Made by a program: the position numbers and the translations under genes
Shown here: positions 52,350 to 60,875 of the stretch, one piece after another
Position numbering within the stretch: position 1 is the stretch's first letter
How the letters are laid out: each line of letters opens with the position of its first letter
NCBI GenBank assembly: GCA_019637175.1
Contig: JAHBWD010000001.1
Location: 62,001 to 126,000 of the forward strand
DNA from: Labilithrix sp.
GTDB lineage: Bacteria > Myxococcota_A > Polyangia > Polyangiales > Polyangiaceae
Length of the DNA: 64,000 nucleotides
Direction of reading: 5' to 3'
The notes under the pieces: generated by a model
Databases searched by the model: none
Told to the model about the DNA's origin: nothing
The model's input: the letters and a program-made list of their open reading frames with translations, nothing else

Positions 52350-53255
52350 ATGAGCACGACCTTGAAGCTTGCCGTTTTCGCCTCGTTCGCCCTCGCTGCC
52401 GCCTGCGGAGGGACGGACGCCTCCGTCGTCGGCCCCGCGGCCGAGCCGGGCCCCGGCGGCTCCGAGGCCACGGATCCGGCGGGCGAGCCGATCACGGGCG
52501 CGAAGCTCACGCTCTCGCTCAAGGGCTCCACCGAGCCGGTCGCCCACGCCGACGCGTACGCCGGACAGACGCCGACGCGCCAGATCGTCGCCGTGCGGAG
52601 CCTCTGGCTCCTCCGATCGGCCGACGACCCATCGCCCGTGCGCGTCGCCGATCTCGGCGCGCGCGCGGTCGAGACCGATCTCGCCACCGGCGCGCGCAAA
52701 GACATCGCGACCGTCGCGCTCTCGTCGGTGCCGGCGGGCACGTACACGGTCGCGAAGGTCGGCGCGGCGTACGTGCGTTACAGCGTGAGCGCGCGCCTGC
52801 ACGCGAACGGCTTCCCGACCGACGGCCGCTACGACAACGTCCAGGCGCTCTCGAACGGCGCGAGCATCGACGGCACGACGCGCGCGAAGGGCTGGTACCG
52901 CTTCGCCTTCGCCGTCGGCCCCACCGAGCTCGGCGCGGTCGAGGGCGACGGCGCGCCGCTGCCGGCGCTCGCCCAGGGCGGCGGGATGACGCTCGACGCG
53001 TCCGGCCCCGAGGCGTTCTACGTGTTCCCCGCGAACCTCGTGGTCGACGGCTCGCTGCAGGAAGACATGCGCCTCACGTGCGAGGTCAACGTGCACGAGA
53101 GCTTCCGCTGGCAGGATCTGACGCAGGCGGGCTACACGGCGAAGGTCTACGACACGACGCCGACGACGTTCGAGCCCGTGATGTCGTTCGGCGCGAGCGC
53201 GTTCTCGCTCGTGCTGACGCCGTGCAACGCTGGAGGATGTCAGGCGAAGAAGTGA
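52350..53255 (+). CDS. lipoprotein of unknown function
   Basis: 301 residues. The signal peptide has lipobox LAAACGGTD. A Gly/Ala/Pro linker follows, then a beta-rich domain with Tyr/Val strands (QIVAVRSLWLLRSADDP, VPAGTYTVAKVGAAYVRYSVSA) that resembles domains of secreted binding proteins such as DUF4382-like folds. Cys residues near the end (MRLTCEVNVHES, LVLTPCNAGGC) may form disulfides. The next gene starts 12 bases downstream. No enzyme motif is visible. Confidence 0.73.
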   Translation: MSTTLKLAVFASFALAAACGGTDASVVGPAAEPGPGGSEATDPAGEPITGAKLTLSLKGSTEPVAHADAYAGQTPTRQIVAVRSLWLLRSADDPSPVRVADLGARAVETDLATGARKDIATVALSSVPAGTYTVAKVGAAYVRYSVSARLHANGFPTDGRYDNVQALSNGASIDGTTRAKGWYRFAFAVGPTELGAVEGDGAPLPALAQGGGMTLDASGPEAFYVFPANLVVDGSLQEDMRLTCEVNVHESFRWQDLTQAGYTAKVYDTTPTTFEPVMSFGASAFSLVLTPCNAGGCQAKK

Positions 53256-53267
53256 TATGTCTGTCGC

Positions 53268-54311
53268 GTGCCTTCGGGTCGCGTCGGTGTCGCGCTCTCG
53301 CTCCTCGCGCTGGTCGGGCTGACCGGCTGCTTCCCGCTCCGCTACGTCACCCAGGCCGCCGCCGGGCAGGAGCAGCTCAACGGCCGCGGCGTCGAGATCG
53401 CCGAGGTCGTCGAGAAGGGCTACCTCGACAAGCGCACGCGTGAGCTGCTCGCGCACGTCCCGGCGATCAAGGCGTTCGGCGAGCGTCACGGGCTCAAGCA
53501 CACGTCGAACTACGAGCGCTATCTGTGGATCGGGCGCCCCGCGGTCATCTGGGTCGTCTCCGCGTGCCACCCGCTGCGCTTCCGCGCGAAGGCGTGGTCG
53601 TATCCCATCGTCGGCAGCATCACGTACACCGGCTGGTTCGATCGCAAGGAGGCCGACGCGTACGCCGCCGAGCTCCGCGCGCAGGGATGGGACGTCGACG
53701 TCCGCGGCTCGCAGGCGTACTCGACGCTCGGCTGGTTCGACGATCCGATCCTCTCGACGATGATCTCGAAGGATCCCGACGCGCTCGGCGATCTCGCCGA
53801 CACCGTGCTGCACGAGACCTTGCACGCGACGTTCTACGTGCCGGGCCAGAGCACGCTCAACGAGAGCGTCGCCTCGTTCTTCGGCGATCACCTCGCGATG
53901 CGCTACCTCGACGAGACGGTCGGCCCCGACTCGATCGAGAAGGCGAAGTTCATGCAGTACCGCGTGCGGGCGGAGGCGCGCGGCAAGAAGATGAGGGTCG
54001 CGTACGACGAGCTCACCAAGCTCTACGCCTCGAACCTGCCGAAGGAGCAGAAGCTCGCGTTGAAGAAGGAGATCACCGAGGCGCTCCGCGCGGAGATCCA
54101 GCTCCGGCGCCCCGTCACGAACGCGACGCTCATCCAGTACAAGACGTACGGGTCGGGCAGGGAAGAGATGGGGCAGCTCCTCGAGGCGTGCGGCGGCGAC
54201 TTCACGAAGATGCTTCGCGCGCTCGAGCGGCTCAAGCCGGCGGCGAGGAAGGCCAAGCCGCACACCGATCCGGCGATCCTCTTGCGCGAGGTCCTGGCCG
54301 AGGGCTGCTGA
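53268..54311 (+). CDS. putative zinc aminopeptidase (PF10023-like)
   Basis: 347 residues. The N-terminus has a signal with Cys (ALVGLTGCFPL) that fits a lipoprotein. The core has YVTQAAAGQEQLN and GWDVDVRGSQAYSTLGWFDDP, and the zinc motif LHETLHATFY (His182, Glu183, His186) followed by NESVASFFG with Glu199 as a likely third ligand. This order is that of the predicted aminopeptidase family PF10023. All expected metal residues seem present, so activity is plausible. It starts at GTG 53268. The C-terminal 100 residues are charged and helical. It follows the lipoprotein at 52350 by 12 bases and is probably in one operon. Confidence 0.83.
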   Translation: MPSGRVGVALSLLALVGLTGCFPLRYVTQAAAGQEQLNGRGVEIAEVVEKGYLDKRTRELLAHVPAIKAFGERHGLKHTSNYERYLWIGRPAVIWVVSACHPLRFRAKAWSYPIVGSITYTGWFDRKEADAYAAELRAQGWDVDVRGSQAYSTLGWFDDPILSTMISKDPDALGDLADTVLHETLHATFYVPGQSTLNESVASFFGDHLAMRYLDETVGPDSIEKAKFMQYRVRAEARGKKMRVAYDELTKLYASNLPKEQKLALKKEITEALRAEIQLRRPVTNATLIQYKTYGSGREEMGQLLEACGGDFTKMLRALERLKPAARKAKPHTDPAILLREVLAEGC

Positions 54312-54466
54312 GGCCTTGCGCAAGTTGCGCGAGCGTGGCGCGCGCGCGGGCGCCGGCGATCGCCATGGATCGACGCCCGTCCGGCGGCGGCAGGGGTCGA
54401 AGTGCCATGAAAATGGGCCGATCGTGCTCCTGGGCGCGCGGCATCGGTCGTGCACTCCGGAGGCGC

Positions 54467-55540
54467 ATGCGACTCACGAAGGCGGCACCGATCCTCGCAG
54501 CGGCGGCTCTTCTGGCGTGCTCGTCCACCGATGACGGCGCAGGCGCCCCGTCGGGCGACCCCACCGAGTCGCCCGCGGTGCAGACGCCGCCGAGCGTCGA
54601 GCCCGTCGCGCCCGGCGACGAGCCGGAGCCTGCGCCGGGGCCGGGGCCGAGCGACGACGATCCCGATCGCGACGCCGATCCCGCCGCGCCTTCTCCCGAA
54701 GACACGACGACGCCACCAGCGACGCAGGCCGAGCTCGTGAAGGCGTTCGCGCCCCACCTGCACTTGAGCCCCGACGACGCGTACCGTCCGGCGAACGTCG
54801 ACTGGTATCTCGCGCGCGTGACGATGCGTTACAACCACGACAAGTGTCCCGATCACGAGATCCTCGGGCTCGGCAAGGTCACCCAGGCGGCGCTCGTCGC
54901 GCAGAGCCATCGCGACAACAAAGCGCTCTGCCAGCACGACGCCGGCGACGTGCGCAAGAGCACGTCGAGCGATCTCTTCTTCCTCGAGGTCCAGAACCAC
55001 GCGACCTACAAGGGCGCGCCGCGCGCCGAGTGGAAGGAGTACGTCGTGTGGCGGCCGCAGGCGAGCGGCCTCGTCAACATCGAGTACTGGACGTTCTATC
55101 CCTTCAACGACGGCTTCTCGGTCTTCAATCACGAGGCCGACTGGGAGCATGTGCGCGTCACCGTCGATCCCAAGGCGAACGGCGGGCAAGGGCGCGCCGT
55201 CGAGATCAAGCTCTCCGCGCACAAGGGCGGCACGATCCTGAAGCCGGGCGACGCTTCGCTCACGATGGAGGGAACGCACCCGGTCGCGTACGTCGCCAAG
55301 GGCACCCACGCGAACTACGCCAAGCCGGGCACGTACGACATCGAGGGCACCGCCGGGATCGCGAAGGACACGGCGAAGGCCGCGGCCGCCGCCGACGTCT
55401 GGAAGACGGAGGGCGCGCTCGTCGTCGTCGGCACCCGAAGCGCGCCGAAGAACGGTCAGGAGTTCGTGAAGTACTGGGGCCGATGGGGCGAGATCGGAAA
55501 CACGTCCGAGACGAGCGGCGTCACGCGGCACTTTCCGTGA
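54467..55540 (+). CDS. Vps62-like (PF06101) lipoprotein
   Basis: 357 residues. The signal peptide LAAAALLACSSTDD has a lipobox, followed by a long Pro/Asp/Glu-rich linker (about 25-85). The C-terminal domain has the Vps62-related pattern: FAPHLHLSPDDAYRPANVDW, YWTFYPFNDGFSVFNHEADWE and PVAYVAKGTHANYAKPG. In fungi the name comes from a vacuolar sorting screen; bacterial members are secreted and of unknown activity, though the fold is thought to be beta-rich. A GGAGG ribosome site 4 bases before the ATG at 54467 supports this start. Confidence 0.82.
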   Translation: MRLTKAAPILAAAALLACSSTDDGAGAPSGDPTESPAVQTPPSVEPVAPGDEPEPAPGPGPSDDDPDRDADPAAPSPEDTTTPPATQAELVKAFAPHLHLSPDDAYRPANVDWYLARVTMRYNHDKCPDHEILGLGKVTQAALVAQSHRDNKALCQHDAGDVRKSTSSDLFFLEVQNHATYKGAPRAEWKEYVVWRPQASGLVNIEYWTFYPFNDGFSVFNHEADWEHVRVTVDPKANGGQGRAVEIKLSAHKGGTILKPGDASLTMEGTHPVAYVAKGTHANYAKPGTYDIEGTAGIAKDTAKAAAAADVWKTEGALVVVGTRSAPKNGQEFVKYWGRWGEIGNTSETSGVTRHFP

Positions 55541-55664
55541 TGACGTTCTGACAACGCCGCGTGGTCGCGCTGACGACGTGTCGCTCGCGAGAGCGCGGCC
55601 GTTCGCCAAGTCCGCGAAGTCACGAGCGCTCTCGGAGGGCACATGCCTTGCGAATGCTCTTCGC

Positions 55665-56399
55665 ATGGCCAAGAGCAGAACCGTCTTCACCGTCGTCGCC
55701 GTGATCACGATCGCCGGCACCATCGCGAGCACGGGCTTCGGCAGCGGCGCGCGCGCTCGGTTCGCCGAGGCCAAGGCGCGCGCCGAGGCGCAGGGAGCCA
55801 GCGCGCGGACGCCGAGCAACGCGACCGTCCCGCTCTACCGCGAGGGCCGCGAGGCGCTCGAAGAGGCCCGCGTGCACGCCTCCGCGGGGCGTCGCGCCGA
55901 AGCGGCGAGCGCCCTCGCGCGCGCGCTGGGGCGGGCCAAGGAGCTCGAGGGCCGGCGGAGCTTCGTGTCGTCGTTCGTCGCGTCGAAGCTCGTCGCGCAC
56001 GTCCTCGATCGCACCGACGGCGATCCGTCGCTGCTCGACGATCCGGTGCTCGCGGCGGCGCTCCGGCGCACCACGCTCCCTTCCGCGCGCCGACCGCTCG
56101 CCTCCGAGCGGCTCCACGCGCTCGCGAGGCTCGCGACGATCCCCGAGCAGGTCCCGCTCCGGACCGGCGGCCTCGTCGAGAGCGTCACGACCGACGCGAT
56201 GCGCGAGGTGGAGCGCACGCTCGGCGAGATGGAGGCCGCCGTGCTCGCGGGCGATCTCGCGCGATGCGAGCAGGCCGCGCTCTCGAGCCGCGGCGTCGCC
56301 CGGCAGGTGACGGTCGGCCCGAGCTTCTGCAAGCACGCCGGCGAGGTCGTGACGACGAACGCGCGCCTCGAGCGCGTTCGCGCGCGCGTCAGCGGCTGA
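55665..56399 (+). CDS. single-pass membrane-anchored hypothetical protein
   Basis: 244 residues from ATG 55665 (GTG 55578 would add 29). An N-terminal hydrophobic helix (TVFTVVAVITIAGTIASTGFG) could be a membrane anchor or uncleaved signal. The remainder is Ala/Arg/Glu-rich helical (EALEEARVHASAGRRAEAAS), with two Cys in the C-terminal third (LARCEQAAL and PSFCKHAG). No family was recognised. It stands between the Vps62-like gene and the Cys-rich pair and may belong to the same envelope set. Confidence 0.65.
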   Translation: MAKSRTVFTVVAVITIAGTIASTGFGSGARARFAEAKARAEAQGASARTPSNATVPLYREGREALEEARVHASAGRRAEAASALARALGRAKELEGRRSFVSSFVASKLVAHVLDRTDGDPSLLDDPVLAAALRRTTLPSARRPLASERLHALARLATIPEQVPLRTGGLVESVTTDAMREVERTLGEMEAAVLAGDLARCEQAALSSRGVARQVTVGPSFCKHAGEVVTTNARLERVRARVSG

Positions 56400-56510
56400 T
56401 CGCGCGACACAGGTCGGCGAGTCTTCGCGGGGCGCGCTCATGCACCCGATCGGCGCCGCGCCCCGAAACCGTTAGAAATGGTCGGCCGGGCGAGGGTACG
56501 CTAGCCGCCC

Positions 56511-57590
56511 ATGCGTGCCCTTCACTTCGCGGCCGCCTTCGCGACCGCCGCGCTCATCGTCTCGTGTCAAACTCCGGAGACTGCTCACCGCGACAAGATC
56601 CGCGGCGCGCGCATCAAGTGCGACAAGCGCGACGGCGCCGCGTGCCTCGCCGCCGGCAACCTCCTCGCGGTCGACGGCCCCAACGCCGACGCTCTCAAGG
56701 CCTGGACGAAGGGCTGCGCCCTCAGGCACGCCGGGAGCTGCGACGCGCTGTGGATGGTGAAGGGCCCGCTCCGCGAGCAGGCGCTCGTCGACGGGTGCAA
56801 CGCGGGCGATCTCTTGTCGTGCGTGCGGCGCGCCGGCGCGTTCCCGACCGACGGGCAAGGGCTCGGCCAAGCGCGCGCCCTCCGGCAGAAGGCCTGCACC
56901 ACGGCCAAGGATCTCCAGGCGGGCACGCCCGCGCGCGACGTGCAGGCCGCCGGCGAAGGGTGCGCGTCGCTCGCGAAGATGGTCGCGGAAGGCAAGGGCG
57001 GCGGCCGCGACGACACCGCGGCGCTCAAGCTCGAGGTCCTCGCGATGACGCTCCGCGCGGAGGCGCTCTATCGCTACGCGCGCGACGAAGACGCCGCGCC
57101 CGACACGATGATCCCCCCCGATCCTCCGCCGGTGGAGAAGAAGGGCCGAGGCGGGCGCAGGGTGGCCGCCGCGCCCGCGCCCACGGTCTCCGCCGAGGAG
57201 CGCGCCAAGGAGCGGAGCGAGCTCGAGACGACGCGCTTCGTGCGCGACGCTTGGATCACCTTCGTCCAGTCGGGGATCGCGACGTCGCAGCGCGAGGCGC
57301 TCCGCGGTGATCCGTCGATGCCCACGCCGAGCGCGGTCGAGCAGGTGAGCGCGACCCTCTCGAGCGCGGCCCCGTCGAAATGCCAGCAGTGCGTCGACGG
57401 ATGCGGCGACATCGGCCGCTGCGCCGGCGACGAGTTCGCCGGAGGCCGCTGCGGCCACCTCCGCTGTCCCGGAGGCGGCGCGTGCCCGCCGTTCGACTCG
57501 TGCGTCGTCGAGTGCACGGCGAAGGCGGAGACGTGCGTCAAGGCGTGCGGCGACTGCGCCGCGGATCCGAACATGAAGGCGGTCAAATGA
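56511..57590 (+). CDS. Cys-rich lipoprotein with Sel1-type repeats
   Basis: 359 residues. The signal peptide TAALIVSCQTPE has a good lipobox. Residues about 35-160 have Sel1/TPR-like units ending in paired Cys (CALRHAGSCDALW, CNAGDLLSCVRRAG, ACLAAGNLL), a known disulfide-linked helical repeat class. The C-terminus (about 300-359) is a second Cys cluster (KCQQCVDGCGDIGRCAGDE, CVVECTAKAETCVKACGDC). Likely an outer-membrane or periplasmic interaction protein. Its stop overlaps the next gene's start by ATGA. Confidence 0.8.
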   Translation: MRALHFAAAFATAALIVSCQTPETAHRDKIRGARIKCDKRDGAACLAAGNLLAVDGPNADALKAWTKGCALRHAGSCDALWMVKGPLREQALVDGCNAGDLLSCVRRAGAFPTDGQGLGQARALRQKACTTAKDLQAGTPARDVQAAGEGCASLAKMVAEGKGGGRDDTAALKLEVLAMTLRAEALYRYARDEDAAPDTMIPPDPPPVEKKGRGGRRVAAAPAPTVSAEERAKERSELETTRFVRDAWITFVQSGIATSQREALRGDPSMPTPSAVEQVSATLSSAAPSKCQQCVDGCGDIGRCAGDEFAGGRCGHLRCPGGGACPPFDSCVVECTAKAETCVKACGDCAADPNMKAVK

Positions 57591-58855
57591 GAGTTCGCTT
57601 CACCCTGGGCCTTTCGCTCGCTGGTCTCTTCGTCGCGTCGATCGCGTCGGCCGACGAGGCCGCGCGCTGCCGCGAGACCGGCGAGCACGCCGTCTGCGTC
57701 GCGGCGGCGACGCCGCTCGAGGCGCAGTCGCCCGAGACCGCCCTCGAGCTCTACGCCGCCGCCTGCGCGAAGCGCCCCGAGCAGTGCTGGGCGCTCGTCG
57801 CCTACGGCCAGCGCGTCCTCAAGAAGAAGGACGCCGCGCGCGCGGCGGCCATCCTCGACAAGGGCTGCGAGCTCAAGTCCGCCGCCGCGTGCGCCTTCTT
57901 CGCCGGCGAGCTCGAGGAGGGCGAGCGCGGCATCCCGCAGGATCTCCCGAAGGCCGCGCGCCTCTTCGATCGCGCGTGCGAGCTCGGATCGGCGCGCGCG
58001 TGCGTGATCGGCGCCGCGATGGTCGACGACGGACGCGGCGCCCCGCGGAGCGCCGCGCGATCGGCGAAGATGCGCGCGCGCGCCGACGCGATCGAGAAGG
58101 CGGTCGTCCGGCCCGCGCCGAACCTCACCGAGGCCGCGGCCAACGAGGCGATCTGCCGGAAGCAGCAAGACGCGACGAAGTGCCTCGCCGCGGGCGTCGT
58201 CTTCCAGGAGACCGACGCGGTGAAGGCCGAAGAGCTCTTTCGCGTCGGCTGCACGGCCGACAAGGCGAGCTGCGGGCTCTGGGGCTTCGCGATCGATCGC
58301 GTCCGGCGCGACGATCCCAGCCGCGGCCAGCGCGTCCTCGAGCAAGGGTGCCTCGAGAACGCGGCGGTCGCGTGCCTCGTGCTCGCCGAGCTCACCCACG
58401 TCGGCTACCGCTCGCTCCAGCGCAACGAGCCGCGCGCCGCCGAGCTCTACGAGAAGGCGTGCTACGCCGGCAGCCCCGACGGCTGCCGCGTGACGGCGTC
58501 GCGCTTCCGCGGCGCGAAGAACGCGGCCAAGGCCGACGAGCTCCGCGATCGGGCGGCGAAGATGGAAGAGGAGCGCGACCGCGCGCTGCTCGAGGCGCAC
58601 GAGCGCCTCGTCAAAGACGCCGCGACGATCCGCGCGCGCGAGGCCTACGTCCGCGAGCTCGAGCGGCGCCGCGGCGAGTGGCGCGCGCTCGCCGACCAGA
58701 CGCGCGCGCGCTGGGACGAGCGCATGGCCCGCCTCGCGATCGCGGAGACCGGCCAGACGCCCACGCCGCGCACGCCGCTCCCTCCGCAGGAGGCGCAGCA
58801 GAGCCCGTCCCGCGAGGGCGCGATCAAGCGCATGGCGAAGGCGCTCTTCCCGTAG
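57587..58855 (+). CDS. secreted Sel1-like Cys-rich repeat protein
   Basis: 422 residues. The signal peptide ends SIASADEA. At least five repeats pair helices by Cys, for example CELKSAAACAFFAGEL, CELGSARACVIGAAM, CTADKASCGLWGF, CLENAAVACLVLAEL and CYAGSPDGCRVTAS, matching Sel1-like modules. The C-terminal 120 residues are a charged coiled-coil (KMEEERDRALLEAHERLV). The ATG at 57587 overlaps the stop of the lipoprotein gene (ATGA), so the pair is co-translated and probably functions together in the periplasm. Sel1 proteins in other bacteria mediate protein-protein contacts, often in signalling or secretion. Confidence 0.83.
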   Translation: MRVRFTLGLSLAGLFVASIASADEAARCRETGEHAVCVAAATPLEAQSPETALELYAAACAKRPEQCWALVAYGQRVLKKKDAARAAAILDKGCELKSAAACAFFAGELEEGERGIPQDLPKAARLFDRACELGSARACVIGAAMVDDGRGAPRSAARSAKMRARADAIEKAVVRPAPNLTEAAANEAICRKQQDATKCLAAGVVFQETDAVKAEELFRVGCTADKASCGLWGFAIDRVRRDDPSRGQRVLEQGCLENAAVACLVLAELTHVGYRSLQRNEPRAAELYEKACYAGSPDGCRVTASRFRGAKNAAKADELRDRAAKMEEERDRALLEAHERLVKDAATIRAREAYVRELERRRGEWRALADQTRARWDERMARLAIAETGQTPTPRTPLPPQEAQQSPSREGAIKRMAKALFP

Positions 58856-58902
58856 CGGCGAGCGTCAGCCGGAGGCACGCGCGCCACGCGCGCCACGCGC
58901 GG

Positions 58903-60630
58903 TCACTCGTGGACGACGACGCGCGTGCCCGGCTTCTCCGGGGTCGACATCACGCCGTGCCAGCCTTCGGGCACGATCGGCTCCGCCCACGCGAAGAGCG
59001 CCTTGGCGTCGGCGGGCGCGAGGTTCACGCAGCCGTGGCTCTTCGTCCTTCCGAAGTTGTTGTGCCAGAAGGCGCCGTGCAGCGCGTAGCTGCCGTGGAA
59101 GTACATGATCCACGGCACGTCCTCGATCGAGTACGGGCCGTCGCTCGCCACGTCGCCGTCCATCGTGGCCGCGATGTGCTTCTCCCGGATGCGGAACGTG
59201 CCCGACGGCGTGTGGTGATCCTTTTCTTTGTCGACCTTGTCTTCGAGGCCGGTCGAGACCGCCGTCGCGAAGACGGGCCTGTCGCCTTCGAAGGCGACGA
59301 GCGTCTGCGTCTTCACGTTGACGTCGATCCACTTCTCGCGGTCTTTGAGATCCTTCGGCGGCGCGCCCGGCGTCGTCTTGATCCCCTCCGAAGCCTTCAT
59401 CCACCAGCCGTCTTCGGTCTCGTCGTACGTCGCGCCGTTGATCGTGACGCTGTCGCCCGTGAGCTTGAGGACGCTGTGGCGCGAGACGGGGTCGCCGGTC
59501 GTCACGGCCTTGCGGCTCACGCTCACGATGTACTTGCGCGACTTGTACATCGTGATGATCCCGACCTGCGCCTTCGCGTTCGGCTTGCAGATGTCGGGCG
59601 TCTCCTTCTTCGTCGCCGTGGTTTCGGCCGCGTGCGCTTCGGGCTGATCGAACCAGACGCCGTGGAAGTCGCTCGCCTTGTTGTAGACGAAGATCCGCTC
59701 GAACGGCGCGAGCAGCCCGCCCGTCGTCTTCCACCAGCGGCCGCCGCCGGCGCCGACGTCGCGGTCGAGCGCGAGGAAGAAGCCCTTGACCATGCGGCGC
59801 GCGACCGGCCCTTCGCCCCGGAGCTCGTCGAGCGTGACCATGGGCTTGCCGCCGTCGTAGTCGCGCATGAACCACGGCACCCCGGCGTCGAGATCCGCCG
59901 TGGTGGAGCTCGGATCGGTCACGAGCTGGCTCGCCTTGGCGAGCGTGAGCATCGCGCCGGCGTCGGCCTCGTCGCTCGCGCTCGCCGTTTCACGGCCTTC
60001 TTCGCGCTTCGGCTTGGCCTTCTTCGGCGCGAGCCACGGCTCGATCGCGAGGCGCTCCTCGCGCGACGGGACCTGCCGGTAGAGCGGCGTGCCGTTGGCG
60101 ACGTTGTAGCCGTACTGGTAGGGGAGCGAGCCGTTCATCTCCGGCGCGTGAGGCGCGAGCCTGATGCGCGGATGGTTCATGTCGAGCGAGGCGTACTTGC
60201 CGCAGACGAAGCCGCCCTGGACGAGCTCGTACCAGCCCTCCTTGCAGTTCGACTTCGGATGGGCTTCGGCGATGACGGGAACCTTCGCGCCCTGTCGGAT
60301 GTATCCGAGGCGGACCGCGCCGGTCTTCTCGCCGGTCTTCTTGTCCTCCTTCGGCCACTCCATGTCGCTCATCACCGGCGTTTGCAGGAAGAGCGCCCCG
60401 ATCATCGGGCCGTCGTACGCGGGAGGCGCCGCGTCTTTCGCCGCTTGGACGCCGGCGTCGCGCGCCTCTCCGCTGTTCAGCGTCGGCGCGGCGGGCGCGA
60501 CGGGCGCGGTCGGGGCGGCCTCCTTGGCCTTCGGCGCCGGCGCGTCGGTCTTCGGATCGGCGCACGCCGCGATGACGCCGGCGGTGGCGGCGACGGCGCT
60601 GGTGAGGAGGAAGAGGCGACGGAAAGTCAT
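58903..60630 (-). CDS. L,D-transpeptidase (YkuD domain) lipoprotein
   Basis: 575 residues from ATG 60630, giving a signal peptide with lipobox VIAAC; ATG 60657 is the alternative. A central region (about 75-430) is unassigned with two Cys. The C-terminal YkuD domain has HGAFWHNNFGRTKSHGCVNL, where Cys534 is the nucleophile. The family cross-links peptidoglycan 3-3 or attaches proteins to it. The presence of VSTGLEDKVDKEKDHHTPSG just upstream is normal for the fold. It is divergent from the anchored TonB-like protein at 60876, with a 245-base shared spacer. Confidence 0.92.
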   Translation of the reverse strand: MTFRRLFLLTSAVAATAGVIAACADPKTDAPAPKAKEAAPTAPVAPAAPTLNSGEARDAGVQAAKDAAPPAYDGPMIGALFLQTPVMSDMEWPKEDKKTGEKTGAVRLGYIRQGAKVPVIAEAHPKSNCKEGWYELVQGGFVCGKYASLDMNHPRIRLAPHAPEMNGSLPYQYGYNVANGTPLYRQVPSREERLAIEPWLAPKKAKPKREEGRETASASDEADAGAMLTLAKASQLVTDPSSTTADLDAGVPWFMRDYDGGKPMVTLDELRGEGPVARRMVKGFFLALDRDVGAGGGRWWKTTGGLLAPFERIFVYNKASDFHGVWFDQPEAHAAETTATKKETPDICKPNAKAQVGIITMYKSRKYIVSVSRKAVTTGDPVSRHSVLKLTGDSVTINGATYDETEDGWWMKASEGIKTTPGAPPKDLKDREKWIDVNVKTQTLVAFEGDRPVFATAVSTGLEDKVDKEKDHHTPSGTFRIREKHIAATMDGDVASDGPYSIEDVPWIMYFHGSYALHGAFWHNNFGRTKSHGCVNLAPADAKALFAWAEPIVPEGWHGVMSTPEKPGTRVVVHE

Positions 60631-60875
60631 GACCGGAGCGGGGAGCCCCCATCGCATGGTCGAGCTCGCGCGTCGAGCCGAGGAGGCGAGGGGGGAGGAT
60701 CGGCTAAGGCGATACCAAAGCGACCGTGAAAGAACCACTTTTTGGCGGATGGACGCCGGGCGGAGCTCGCGCACGGCGCGTGCTCTACGAGAAGCGTGCC
60801 ACGTACAGGCACACGGAAATCCCATGGTTTTGCCCCGAGCTTCGTCCTACCGTGTGTCCGTGATCGGGGTCGCGC

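Noticed and set aside
51324..54455. A 1043-codon minus-strand open frame across the 51.6-54.3 kb genes
   Set aside because: Antisense shadow; the plus-strand genes there have signal peptides, a zinc motif and Shine-Dalgarno sites.
57784..60729. A 981-codon plus-strand open frame across the Sel1 and L,D-transpeptidase genes
   Set aside because: It overlaps two well supported genes in other frames and its product is low-complexity Arg/Val/Asp shadow without start context.
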